NCBI GenBank assembly: GCA_030692355.1
Contig: JAUYCF010000012.1
Span: forward strand, 1 to 64,000
Source: Thiobacillus sp.
GTDB taxonomy: Bacteria; Pseudomonadota; Gammaproteobacteria; Burkholderiales; Thiobacillaceae
Reading direction: 5' to 3'
Length of the DNA: 64,000 nucleotides
Every line of letters starts with the position of its first letter. The stretch's first letter is position 1. Made by a program: the position numbers and the translations under genes. Positions 18,482-26,406 of this stretch are shown here, one piece after another. Under the pieces are notes generated by a model, which was given only the letters and a program-made list of their open reading frames with translations, searched no databases and was not told where the DNA came from.

Positions 18482-18618
18482 CTCATGGCAAATCGTTACG
18501 CCGACGGCTGGTCGGGATCGGGCGTCTGGCGTACGGCCATCGAAAAATAACCAACGGCCGGCCTGCTTCGCGCCGCTGCCACCCAACGTGGCATCATTTG
18601 CTCAGTCTATTCTAATTT

Positions 18619-20040
18619 GTGTGCTTCAAAGCCTGCACGCCGCAGACCACGGCACCTGGCGCAGCTTCGTTTGCACGCGCCGCCATCCATGGATCCATCG
18701 ATCATGACCACTTCAAGCAGTTTGCGAGACCGGCATTGACCAGCACGCAGCCATCCAGCCGCCTGCCGCCGGTCTCGCTCGCCTGGCTGACCTGGGGGCT
18801 GCTCGCCAGCCTCTATTTCGTCGGCTACTTCCAGCGCGTCGCCCCGGCGGTGATGGTCGACGAACTGATGCGCGACTTCAGCATCACCGCCACCATGCTC
18901 GGCAATCTTTCCGCCCTCTACTTCTACACCTACGCCGCTATGCAGATTCCCAGCGGCCTGCTCGCCGACGCCGTCGGTCCGCGCCGCGTGGCGACGGCGG
19001 CGGCGGTCGTTGCGGCCGCCGGCATCGTGCTGTTCGCCCAGGCGGACAGCCTGTGGATGGCCGGCCTCGGGCGGGCGCTGATCGGCGCCTCGGTCGCCGT
19101 CGCCTTCGTCGCCTGCATGAAGCTCGCCGGCCACTGGTTCCCCGCCAACCGCTTCGCCACGGTGACCGGCATCTCCCTCCTGATCGGCAACCTCGGCGGT
19201 GTGCTGGCCGGCGTGCCGCTGTCCGAGGCGGTGGCCAGCGTCGGCTGGCGCGCCGCCATGCTGGCCAGCGCCGGCGTCACCCTGGCGCTCGCCGCCGTCG
19301 TCTGGCTGTGGGTGCGCGACGATCCCAGCGAACGCGGCTATGCCAGCCACGCCCATCCGGAGGCGCGCAACAACGCCATGTCGCCGCGGCGCAGCCTGAA
19401 GCTGGTGATTTCCGAGCGCGATACCTGGCTGCTGTTTTTTGCCGGCGGCCTGATCGCCGCGCCGGTGCTGACCTTCGCCGGCCTCTGGGGGGTGCCCTAC
19501 CTGGTCCAGGTTCACGGCCTGGAACGCAGCCATGCCGCCGGCTTCACCACCACCATGCTGCTCGGCTTCGCCGTCGGCGGCCCGCTCTTGGGCGCACTGT
19601 CCGACCGCATCGGCCGGCGCAAGCTGCCGTATCTGGGCGCGGCGCTGGCCCATGCCCTCGGCTGGCTGGCATTCCTGTTGATCGACGACCTGTCGGCCAG
19701 CGCGCTGTATCTGCTGTTCGCCACGATTGGATTTACGGCCGGCGGACTCATCATCGGCTTCGCCTTTTCGCGCGAGGTCAACCACCCGGGTGCGGCCGGC
19801 ACCGTCGGCGGCGTCGTCAACATGGCCGTTCTCGGCTTTGCCGCCATCCAGCAAAGCGCCATGGGCTGGATCCTCGACCGCAACTGGCAGGGCGCCCTGC
19901 TCGACGGCGCCCGCATCTACGACGCCGCCGCCTACCACGCCGCCTTCCTGTGGCTGGCGGTCAGCGCCGCGGGAGCCGTGCTGTTCGTGGCGCTGACCCG
20001 CGAGACCTACTGCCGGCTGCGCTTCGACGCGGACGCCTAA
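18619..20040 (+). CDS. MFS transporter
   Basis: Twelve hydrophobic segments with the MFS signature between helices 2 and 3 (GLLADAVGPRR) and its second-half counterpart (GALSDRIGRRK). Substrate cannot be named; the start VSLAWLTWGLLASLYFVGYF resembles organic-anion/metabolite carriers rather than NarK. The GTG at 18619 is the most upstream start; the TTG at 18736 (LTSTQPSSRLPP) would give a protein of more usual length, and the 39 residues between look non-structural, so the true start may be 18736. Confidence 0.85.
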   Translation: MCFKACTPQTTAPGAASFARAAIHGSIDHDHFKQFARPALTSTQPSSRLPPVSLAWLTWGLLASLYFVGYFQRVAPAVMVDELMRDFSITATMLGNLSALYFYTYAAMQIPSGLLADAVGPRRVATAAAVVAAAGIVLFAQADSLWMAGLGRALIGASVAVAFVACMKLAGHWFPANRFATVTGISLLIGNLGGVLAGVPLSEAVASVGWRAAMLASAGVTLALAAVVWLWVRDDPSERGYASHAHPEARNNAMSPRRSLKLVISERDTWLLFFAGGLIAAPVLTFAGLWGVPYLVQVHGLERSHAAGFTTTMLLGFAVGGPLLGALSDRIGRRKLPYLGAALAHALGWLAFLLIDDLSASALYLLFATIGFTAGGLIIGFAFSREVNHPGAAGTVGGVVNMAVLGFAAIQQSAMGWILDRNWQGALLDGARIYDAAAYHAAFLWLAVSAAGAVLFVALTRETYCRLRFDADA

Positions 20041-20451
20041 AGCCCCCGTTACGGAATTCACGCGGGACGCGACCGCCCAGGCTTTGCAGCTTGGGCCGTG
20101 CGGGCGAGATGCTTTGCGTAGGGTGCACTCCGTGCACCGATTGACGCCCGAAGGTGCACGGAGTGCACCCTACGCACTGCCGGCGGCGCTTCGATACGGA
20201 CGTTTGAAGCCGCCCGCTGCGGAATTCACGCCTGGCGCGACCGCCCAGGCTTTGCAGCTTGGGTCGTGCGGGCGAGATGCTTTGCGTAGGGTGCACTCCG
20301 TGCACCAATGGACGCACCGACGGTGCACGGAGTGCACCCTACGAAAACCCGGCCTGATCGACGCGCGCTGGCCGCCTCTTACAAACAGGAAAAAAAACTT
20401 GACGTCGCCCGGAAGTCGCACCTAACATTCAAACATTCTTTGGAGTGTTCG
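20041..20451. repeat. Tandem ~122-bp direct repeat with internal hairpins
   Basis: GGAATTCACGCGGGACGCGA... at 20053-20174 is repeated as GGAATTCACGCCTGGCGCGA... at 20221-20343 with few changes, 168 bases apart. Each copy ends in a long palindrome: GTAGGGTGCACTCCGTGCAC facing GTGCACGGAGTGCACCCTAC (20119-20174 and 20287-20342). The stretch lies between the MFS gene and the arsR-rhodanese operon and has no supportable gene; the hairpins could end transcription from the MFS gene. Confidence 0.8.
20433..20448 (+). promoter_or_regulatory. Candidate ArsR-type operator overlapping the ribosome binding site
   Basis: ACATTC-TTTG-GAGTGT is an imperfect dyad (one mismatch) directly before the regulator gene, overlapping its GGAG Shine-Dalgarno sequence. 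Self-repressing ArsR proteins commonly bind such AT-rich dyads, so autoregulation is plausible. Confidence 0.4.
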
Positions 20452-21132
20452 ATGAAAAGTTCAGGAAGACAGGTAAAAGATCTGCTGTACGCCCAGGTCG
20501 CCCGCATCGGCAAGGCCGTGTGCAGTCCCAAGCGGCTGGAGCTGATCGATTTGCTGTGCCAGGGCGAGAAGCCGGTGGAACGGCTGGCGGCCGAGGCGCA
20601 GATTTCCCTCAAGCTGGCCAGCGCGCACCTGAAGGAGCTGCGGCAGGCCCATATGGTGGAAGCGCGCAAGGAAGGCAAGAACGTCTATTACCGCTTGACC
20701 AATGAGGCGGTGGCCGACTTCTGGGTGGCGATCCGCTCGCTGGCCGAAGACCGCTTGCTGGAATTGCGGGCGGCGCTGGCCAAGCTGGCCGAGCACGCGC
20801 ACGAACTGACCCCGATGAGCAGCGAGGAATTGCTGGCGCGCGCGAAGCGCGGCGACGTGATCGTGCTGGACGTGCGGCCGCCGAGCGAATACGCCACCGG
20901 CCACCTGCCCTATGCGCAGTCCATGCCGCTGGACGAGCTGAAGAAGCGCCTGGCCGAGCTTCCGCGCGACAAGCCGGTCGTCGCCTACTGCCGCGGCCCG
21001 TTCTGCCTGATGTCCAAGGAGGCGGTGGAATACCTGAATCAGGAAGGGTTCCACGCCGTCCGTTTCGAGGATGGCGTGGCCGAATGGCGGGCGCATGGCC
21101 TGCCGGTGGAAGTCGAGGAAAGCGCGCCGTGA
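20452..21132 (+). CDS. ArsR-family regulator with rhodanese domain
   Basis: Residues 1-100 are a winged-helix ArsR/SmtB domain (SPKRLELIDLLCQGEKPVE, SLKLASAHLKELRQAHMV). Residues 120-220 are a rhodanese domain with active-site loop CRGPFCLMS; the first Cys is at the sulfur-carrying position. Combination of a persulfide-forming domain with an ArsR repressor suggests sensing of reactive sulfur, or of arsenic/selenium thiol species (inference). GGAG precedes the ATG at good spacing. It heads a run of overlapping genes ending in arsM, and overlaps the next gene by GTGA. Confidence 0.9.
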   Translation: MKSSGRQVKDLLYAQVARIGKAVCSPKRLELIDLLCQGEKPVERLAAEAQISLKLASAHLKELRQAHMVEARKEGKNVYYRLTNEAVADFWVAIRSLAEDRLLELRAALAKLAEHAHELTPMSSEELLARAKRGDVIVLDVRPPSEYATGHLPYAQSMPLDELKKRLAELPRDKPVVAYCRGPFCLMSKEAVEYLNQEGFHAVRFEDGVAEWRAHGLPVEVEESAP

Positions 21133-21992
21133 ACTTCGAGCAATTCGTGCTCGCCCACGAACCCGCGATCCGGCTCGGATTTTTTCTCGGCGTGTTCGCC
21201 CTCGTCGCCCTGTGGGAAGTGGCGGCGCCGCGGCGCGCACTCACCGTCTCCAGGGCGCTGCGCTGGGCCAGCAATCTAGGATTGGTGGCGCTCAACACCG
21301 TGGCACTGCGATTGCTGTTCCCGCTGGCGGCGGTCGGTCTGGCCGCCTTCTGCGCGGAGAACGGCTGGGGCCTGCTCAATCATTTCGAGGCGCCCTTCTG
21401 GCTGGCGGTGCCGCTGGCGGTCATCGCCATGGACTTCGTCATCTGGCTGCAGCACGTCATGGTCCACGCCGTGCCGGCCCTGTGGCGGCTGCACCGGGTG
21501 CACCACGCCGACCTCGACTACGACCTGACCACCGGCGTGCGCTTCCATCCGCTCGAAATCATCCTGTCCATGCTGATCAAGTTCGCCACCATAGTCGTGC
21601 TCGGCCCGCCGGTGCTCGCCGTGGTGATCTTCGAGGTGCTGTTGAATGCCACGTCCATGTTCAACCACGGCAACGTCCGAATGCCGCTGGGGCTCGACCG
21701 GGTGCTGCGGCTCTTCGTGGTGACGCCCGACATGCACCGGGTGCACCACTCGATCGAGGACGACGAAACCAACTCCAATTTCGGCTTCAACCTGCCCTGG
21801 TGGGACCGCCTGTTCGGCACCTACCGCGACCAGCCGCGCGCCGGCCACCTGGGCATGACGATCGGCATCCGCGATTTCACCAACCCGCGCGAGGTCGACC
21901 GGCTGGATGGGATGCTGCTGCTGCCCTTCAGGGGCGAGATCAAGGACTACGCCATCAACCGGCGCACGTATTCCGACGAGGCCACCCGATGA
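21129..21992 (+). CDS. Sterol desaturase / fatty acid hydroxylase family membrane protein
   Basis: A 287-residue integral membrane di-iron protein. The histidine clusters are complete: LQHVMVH, then HRVHHAD, then MHRVHHS. About four hydrophobic segments surround them. The family uses O2 to hydroxylate or desaturate lipids or small hydrophobic molecules; the substrate is not predictable. GTG start at 21129 overlaps the regulator's TGA, so the two are translationally coupled. The in-frame ATG at 21084 lies inside the previous gene and was rejected. Confidence 0.88.
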   Translation: MNFEQFVLAHEPAIRLGFFLGVFALVALWEVAAPRRALTVSRALRWASNLGLVALNTVALRLLFPLAAVGLAAFCAENGWGLLNHFEAPFWLAVPLAVIAMDFVIWLQHVMVHAVPALWRLHRVHHADLDYDLTTGVRFHPLEIILSMLIKFATIVVLGPPVLAVVIFEVLLNATSMFNHGNVRMPLGLDRVLRLFVVTPDMHRVHHSIEDDETNSNFGFNLPWWDRLFGTYRDQPRAGHLGMTIGIRDFTNPREVDRLDGMLLLPFRGEIKDYAINRRTYSDEATR

Positions 21993-22957
21993 ACAAGACC
22001 GTCCTGCGCTGGCTGCTGGGCCTGATGCTGGTGATCGCCGTCGGCATGGCGATCACGCTGCGCGACCGCTTCGACGCCGCCGCCCTGCAGGCCTGGGTGG
22101 AAGGCGCCGGCGCGGCGGGTCCGTTGCTGTTCATGGCCGTCTACGCGCTCGTCACCGTGCTGTTCCTGCCCGGCTCGGTGATCACGCTGGCCGGCGGCGT
22201 TCTGTTCGGGCCGGTGTGGGGCACCGTCTACAACCTCACCGGCGCCACCATCGGCGCGGCCCTTGCGTTTCTCATCGCGCGCCATCTCGGCGCCGACTGG
22301 GTGGCGAAGAAGACCGGCGGGCGCATGAAACAGCTCGTCGACGGAGTCGAGCAGGAAGGCTGGCGCTTCGTCGCCTTCGTGCGGCTGGTGCCGCTGTTTC
22401 CGTTCAACCTGCTCAACTATGCGCTGGGCCTCACGCGCATCCGTTTCTGGCACTACGTGCTGGCGAGCTATCTGTTCATGCTGCCCGGCGCCTTCGCCTA
22501 CACCTGGCTGGGCTACGCCGGGCGCGAGGCGCTGGCCGGCGGCGAAGGGATGATCCGCAACATCCTCATCGCGCTGGCGCTGCTCGCGTCGGTGGCCTTC
22601 CTGCCGCGTCTCATCAAGCGGCTGCGCGCCCAGCCCATGCTGGCGGTGGACGAACTCAAGCGCCGGCTCGATGCCGGCGAAAAGCTGCTGCTGCTCGATG
22701 TGCGCAGCGCGGCGGATTTCGCCGGCGAGAAGGGCCATATCGCCGGCGCGCTCAACCTCCCACTGGAGGAACTGGCCGCGCGCCAGGGCGAACTCGAACC
22801 CCGCCGGGAACAGCCCGTGCTTCTGATCTGCACCACCGACCGGCGCTCGTCCAGGGCGGTCGCGCAACTGGCCGTCGCGGGCTTCGCCAAGGTGCAGGTG
22901 GTGCAAGGCGGCATGAACGCCTGGCGTGAACGCGGCTGGCCGGTGGTCAACGAATAG
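21989..22957 (+). CDS. TVP38/DedA-type membrane protein fused to a rhodanese domain
   Basis: Residues 1-215 are a TVP38/TMEM64 (SNARE-associated) membrane domain with LPGSVITLAGGVLFGPVWG and FVRLVPLFPFNLLNYALGLT. Residues 220-320 are a cytoplasmic rhodanese domain with DVRSAADFAGEKGHIAGALN and active Cys in LICTTDRRSS. TVP38 proteins often neighbour mercuric-reductase-like flavoproteins and selenium genes, and one such flavoprotein is at 56727. Second of three rhodanese domains in the window. ATG overlaps the previous stop (ATGA). Confidence 0.9.
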   Translation: MNKTVLRWLLGLMLVIAVGMAITLRDRFDAAALQAWVEGAGAAGPLLFMAVYALVTVLFLPGSVITLAGGVLFGPVWGTVYNLTGATIGAALAFLIARHLGADWVAKKTGGRMKQLVDGVEQEGWRFVAFVRLVPLFPFNLLNYALGLTRIRFWHYVLASYLFMLPGAFAYTWLGYAGREALAGGEGMIRNILIALALLASVAFLPRLIKRLRAQPMLAVDELKRRLDAGEKLLLLDVRSAADFAGEKGHIAGALNLPLEELAARQGELEPRREQPVLLICTTDRRSSRAVAQLAVAGFAKVQVVQGGMNAWRERGWPVVNE

Positions 22958-22966
22958 GGAGACGGC

Positions 22967-23101
22967 ATGGGCAAGCGCCTCGTCATCGTCATCCAGAACG
23001 CCCCCCTCTGCACCGAGGACATGCTCCCGGACATCGAGCGCGGCTCGATGAAGCTGCTGGCCGGCTGGATCGACGAGAGCGATCAGGCGCCGACCTTCTG
23101 A
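22967..23101 (+). CDS. Small 44-residue hypothetical protein
   Basis: Too short to show up in ordinary searches. MGKRLVIVIQNAPLCTEDML... begins nine bases after the previous stop with GGGAG placed five bases before the ATG. One Cys (residue 15) follows a short hydrophobic strand; the tail is acidic (WIDESDQAPTF). Position, ribosome site and codon use like its neighbours support it as real. I recognise no family. Confidence 0.6.
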   Translation: MGKRLVIVIQNAPLCTEDMLPDIERGSMKLLAGWIDESDQAPTF

Positions 23102-23122
23102 AGCCATGAAACTAAAAACCTC

Positions 23123-23257
23123 ACCACAGAGGCACAGAGGCACGGAGAACGGCAGGAAACCAATGGGTTGCCGATCAACCAGCCTTCACTCATCGGGTGG
23201 GCGTACTGACACATACAAGGTGTTGTTTTTCCTCTGTGTGCTCTGTGCCTCTGTGGT
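23123..23257. repeat. Inverted-repeat element (CACAGAGGCACAGAG ends)
   Basis: ACCACAGAGGCACAGAGGCA at 23123 onward faces CTCTGTGTGCTCTGTGCCTC...TGTGGT ending at 23257, forming about 25-base inverted ends around a 135-bp unit. It splits the otherwise tightly packed operon between the 44-residue gene and the NapH-GltD gene; the hairpin may partly terminate transcription. Confidence 0.7.
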
Positions 23258-23275
23258 TCAACTGCGGCTTCTAGG

Positions 23276-25663
23276 ATGAAACCAGCCGCCGTCATCCACC
23301 ACATGCCGCGCGCCAGCAGCCCCGCGCAACAGGGCTCGCTGCCGCGCCGCTATCCGCTGTGGGTGCAGTGGTTCAGCATGGCCGCCTTCACCCTGGCCTT
23401 CGTCGGCTGGCTCAACGAGACCTGGCTGTTCCTGTTCGACAACCCGATCTGGCTCAACCGCTATACCGAATACGCCATCATTCTCGGCTTCGGCCTGTGG
23501 CGCATCCGCGCCGAGGACAACCCCTACACCCGCAAGCGCCTGATCGTGCTGGTGGGCGCGGTCACCGCACTGTGGTGGCTGGTGCCCTGGCTCGTCCCCA
23601 TGTTCGAGCCCTACGTCGGCTACCAGTGGGGGCAGCCGGTGTTTCCCGCGCTGCACGTGCCGGGCACCATCACCTTCTTCCTGGTGCTGGGCGCGGTGTT
23701 CCTGTTCGGCCGCCGCGTGATCTGCGGCTGGAACTGTCCCTGCGTCGGCATCCGCGAAACCGTGGGCTTCTCCTTCCGCGACCGCACCGTGCGCGGCAAA
23801 TGGGCCTGGGCCCTGCGCCACACCAAGTGGTTCTTCTTCGTCTTCTACGCCGGGGTGATCGTCGTCACCCTCTACCCGCCCAACGCCTGGACGGTGAGCT
23901 TCGTCGGCCTGTTCTACCTCACCGTCGCGTTCACCTATTTCGGCACCTTCTTCGCCGCGCCGCTGGTCGGCAACCGCTTCTACTGCCGCTACCTCTGCCC
24001 CTACGGCGCCACCTTCGGCCTGCTCAACCATGCCGGCTTCTACGGCATCCGGATGGACACCGACAAATGCGTCGACTGCCGCCGCTGCGAGGAAGTGTGC
24101 GACATGGGCATCCCGGTGTGGCAGCAGGGCAAGGCCAGCGGCCGCGTCACCGGCATTGAGGACTGCATGGGCTGCGCCCGCTGCGTGATCTCCTGCCCCA
24201 CCGAGGCGCTGGAGATCCGCGACGTGCGCAACTGGTTCAAGCCGCAGCTCAAGCAGACCGCGTCGCATCTGCTGGGCAAGCCGCTGCCGGCGTCGACGCC
24301 GCGCGTGCTGCCGGCGGCGCAGCCTGCTGTCGAGCGCCTGGCCGGCTGGAGCGAAGGCTTCGTGCCCTACGATCTCGACGCCGTCCGCGCGCAGGCCGCG
24401 CGCTGCGTGGACTGCGGTGTGCCGGGTTGCCGCAGCGCCTGCCCGCTGGCCAACCGCATCCCCGACTGGCTGCAGGCGGTGGCGCGCGGCGACACCGCCG
24501 GCGCCGCCGCGATCCTCGCCGAGACCTCGGCCCTGCCCGAGGTATGCGGCACGCTGTGCCCGCAGCACCGGCTGTGCGAGGGCGCCTGCACCCGCGACGG
24601 CGAAGGCGAGGGGCTGAAAAATGGCGCGGTGACGATCGGCGCGCTGGAAAGATGGGTGGGCGCCGCCGCACTGGAACTTCCGCTGCCCGAAAAGGCCGCG
24701 CCCACGGGCAAGCGCGTGGCGGTGATCGGCGCCGGTCCCGCGGGGCTGGCGTGCGCCGACCGCCTGGTGCGCGAAGGCGTCGCGGTGACCGTCTACGACC
24801 GCAACGCCACCGCCGGCGGCCTGCTCGCCTCCGGCGTGCCGCCGTTCAAGCTGGACAAGACCCTGCTCGCCCGCCGCATCGCCCGCCTGGAGGGGATGGG
24901 GGTGCACTTCGAACTGGGCGTGACGGTGGAGGCCGAATATTTCGGCCAGTTGCTCGACGATTACGACGCCGTATTCCTCGGCACCGGCGCGCAGCGCTCG
25001 CGGCCTGCAAGCCTGCCGGGGCGGGATCTCTCCGGTGTGCTCGACGCCCTCGATTTTCTCGCTGCGGTCAACGCCGGCGCCGCGCCGCCGCTGGACGGCC
25101 AGCGCGTGCTGGTGCTGGGCGGCGGCGACAGCGCCATGGACTGCGCGCGCAGCGCCCGCCGCCTGGGCGCCACCGTTGCCGTGGCGACGCGTGGCGACTT
25201 CCGCGCCTCGCCCAAGGAAATCGAGGCCGCGCGCGGGGAAGGCGTGGAACTGCTGGCGCAGCACGTGCCGCAGTCGCTGCTGGGAAGCGGGGCGGTCGAG
25301 GGCGTTCGTTTCGATTCGCCCGGAACGGCGCGCGACCTGCCCGCCGACCGCGTCATCCTCGCCCTCGGCCAGGTGCCGGCGCCGCCGGCCTGGCTGGCCG
25401 CGCACGGCGTGACGCTGGACGAGGCCGGCCACATCGTCGTCGACGGCCAAGGCCGCACCACCCATTCGAAGCTGTATGCCGGCGGCGACAACACCCGCGG
25501 CCCCGACCTGGTGGTCACCGCCATGGCGGACGGCCGCCGTGCCGCCGAGGGCATGCTCGACGCCTTCAGCCTGCGCGGCCGAATCAAGGAACAGGCACGG
25601 CAGTGGCTGCCGGCGCCAGCGGTGAAGGCCGTGCCGGTGGCGGCCGCGGAGACAGCGCCATGA
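23276..25663 (+). CDS. NapH-like membrane ferredoxin fused to GltD-like NAD(P)H flavoprotein
   Basis: A 795-residue fusion. Residues 25-260 are a NapH/CcoG-like membrane region of about six segments, with the CGWNCPC motif and CRYLCPYG. Residues 262-320 carry two [4Fe-4S] ferredoxin motifs (CVDCRRCEEVC; CMGCARCVISC). From about 375 on is a glutamate-synthase-small-subunit/DPYD-type module: cysteine-rich entry (CVDCGVPGCRSACPLANR, CGTLCPQHRLCEGAC), FAD site VAVIGAGPAGLACAD at about 480 and NAD(P) site VLVLGGGDSAMDCARS. It could pass electrons between NAD(P)H and the quinone pool or the cytochromes encoded next (inference). The next gene overlaps by ATGA. Confidence 0.9.
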   Translation: MKPAAVIHHMPRASSPAQQGSLPRRYPLWVQWFSMAAFTLAFVGWLNETWLFLFDNPIWLNRYTEYAIILGFGLWRIRAEDNPYTRKRLIVLVGAVTALWWLVPWLVPMFEPYVGYQWGQPVFPALHVPGTITFFLVLGAVFLFGRRVICGWNCPCVGIRETVGFSFRDRTVRGKWAWALRHTKWFFFVFYAGVIVVTLYPPNAWTVSFVGLFYLTVAFTYFGTFFAAPLVGNRFYCRYLCPYGATFGLLNHAGFYGIRMDTDKCVDCRRCEEVCDMGIPVWQQGKASGRVTGIEDCMGCARCVISCPTEALEIRDVRNWFKPQLKQTASHLLGKPLPASTPRVLPAAQPAVERLAGWSEGFVPYDLDAVRAQAARCVDCGVPGCRSACPLANRIPDWLQAVARGDTAGAAAILAETSALPEVCGTLCPQHRLCEGACTRDGEGEGLKNGAVTIGALERWVGAAALELPLPEKAAPTGKRVAVIGAGPAGLACADRLVREGVAVTVYDRNATAGGLLASGVPPFKLDKTLLARRIARLEGMGVHFELGVTVEAEYFGQLLDDYDAVFLGTGAQRSRPASLPGRDLSGVLDALDFLAAVNAGAAPPLDGQRVLVLGGGDSAMDCARSARRLGATVAVATRGDFRASPKEIEAARGEGVELLAQHVPQSLLGSGAVEGVRFDSPGTARDLPADRVILALGQVPAPPAWLAAHGVTLDEAGHIVVDGQGRTTHSKLYAGGDNTRGPDLVVTAMADGRRAAEGMLDAFSLRGRIKEQARQWLPAPAVKAVPVAAAETAP

Positions 25664-26406
25664 AATACGCGGCGCTGCTGATCCTGCTGCTGGCCACCGC
25701 CCCGGCTCTTGCCGGCCATCCCTGGGGCGGGGTGGACATCTGCGAAGCGCGCCGCGACATCGTGCCGCCGGGCATCGACCCCGCCCTGCTGCCGGAGCCC
25801 AACTCGCCCGGTGCCCAGGTGCTGCAGCGCACCTGCACCCAGTGCCACAAGCTGCCCGGCCCCGGCCGCCACACGCGCAAGGAATGGCCGACGGTGCTCA
25901 CCCGCATGGAGACCCTGATGAACGTATCGCGCTTCTACCGCGGCCTGCTCGGGCCGGTGACCATGCCGGATGCGGGGGAGCGGGCCGCACTGCATGCTTA
26001 CCTCGATACCTACGCGCTGCGCCCGTTGCCGCCGCGCGCCGCCGGCCTGCCCACGGACGGCACCGAACGCCTGTACCGCGAGGCCTGCGGCGACTGCCAC
26101 GCCGCCCCCGATCCGCGTGCGTATCCGGCGGCAGCCTGGCCGGCGCTGCTGGCGCGCATGGACGACCACCGCGCGACCATGGGCCGCCCCCTCATGACGG
26201 GTGCGCAACGCACCGCGGTGGAACGCTTCAGCGGGCGCGCGCAGGGCGGCCCGGCGGTGGCGAGTTCCGGCCATCAGGGCGTGGCGCTGCCTTTGCCGGA
26301 AACCGACGCCGGGGCCGCCGACCCGCTGGGCCGCCTGGCGAGCCTGGCGGCCTTCTTCGGGCTGGCAGGCCTGGGCGCCTGGCGCTGGCGGCGGGGGCGG
26401 GCATGA
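25660..26406 (+). CDS. Diheme c-type cytochrome, membrane-anchored
   Basis: Signal peptide (MKYAALLILLLATAPALAG), haem sites CTQCH and CGDCH, and a C-terminal membrane helix (LASLAAFFGLAGLGAWRW). The mature domain would face the periplasm. The start at 25660 overlaps the previous stop; upstream in-frame sequence belongs to the fusion gene. Overlap with the octaheme gene downstream (ATGA) makes it a likely electron carrier for that enzyme. Confidence 0.9.
   Translation: MKYAALLILLLATAPALAGHPWGGVDICEARRDIVPPGIDPALLPEPNSPGAQVLQRTCTQCHKLPGPGRHTRKEWPTVLTRMETLMNVSRFYRGLLGPVTMPDAGERAALHAYLDTYALRPLPPRAAGLPTDGTERLYREACGDCHAAPDPRAYPAAAWPALLARMDDHRATMGRPLMTGAQRTAVERFSGRAQGGPAVASSGHQGVALPLPETDAGAADPLGRLASLAAFFGLAGLGAWRWRRGRA

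Noticed and set aside
18619-20040. NarK nitrate transporter
   Set aside because: General MFS motifs only; the N-terminus does not resemble NarK, unlike the remnant at 9995.
20119-20342. CRISPR-like regular repeats
   Set aside because: Only two units, each internally palindromic, and no variable spacers of constant size; no cas genes in the window.
23258-25465. 735-codon open frame antisense to the NapH-GltD gene
   Set aside because: Shadow frame; the plus strand has clear Fe-S and FAD motifs.
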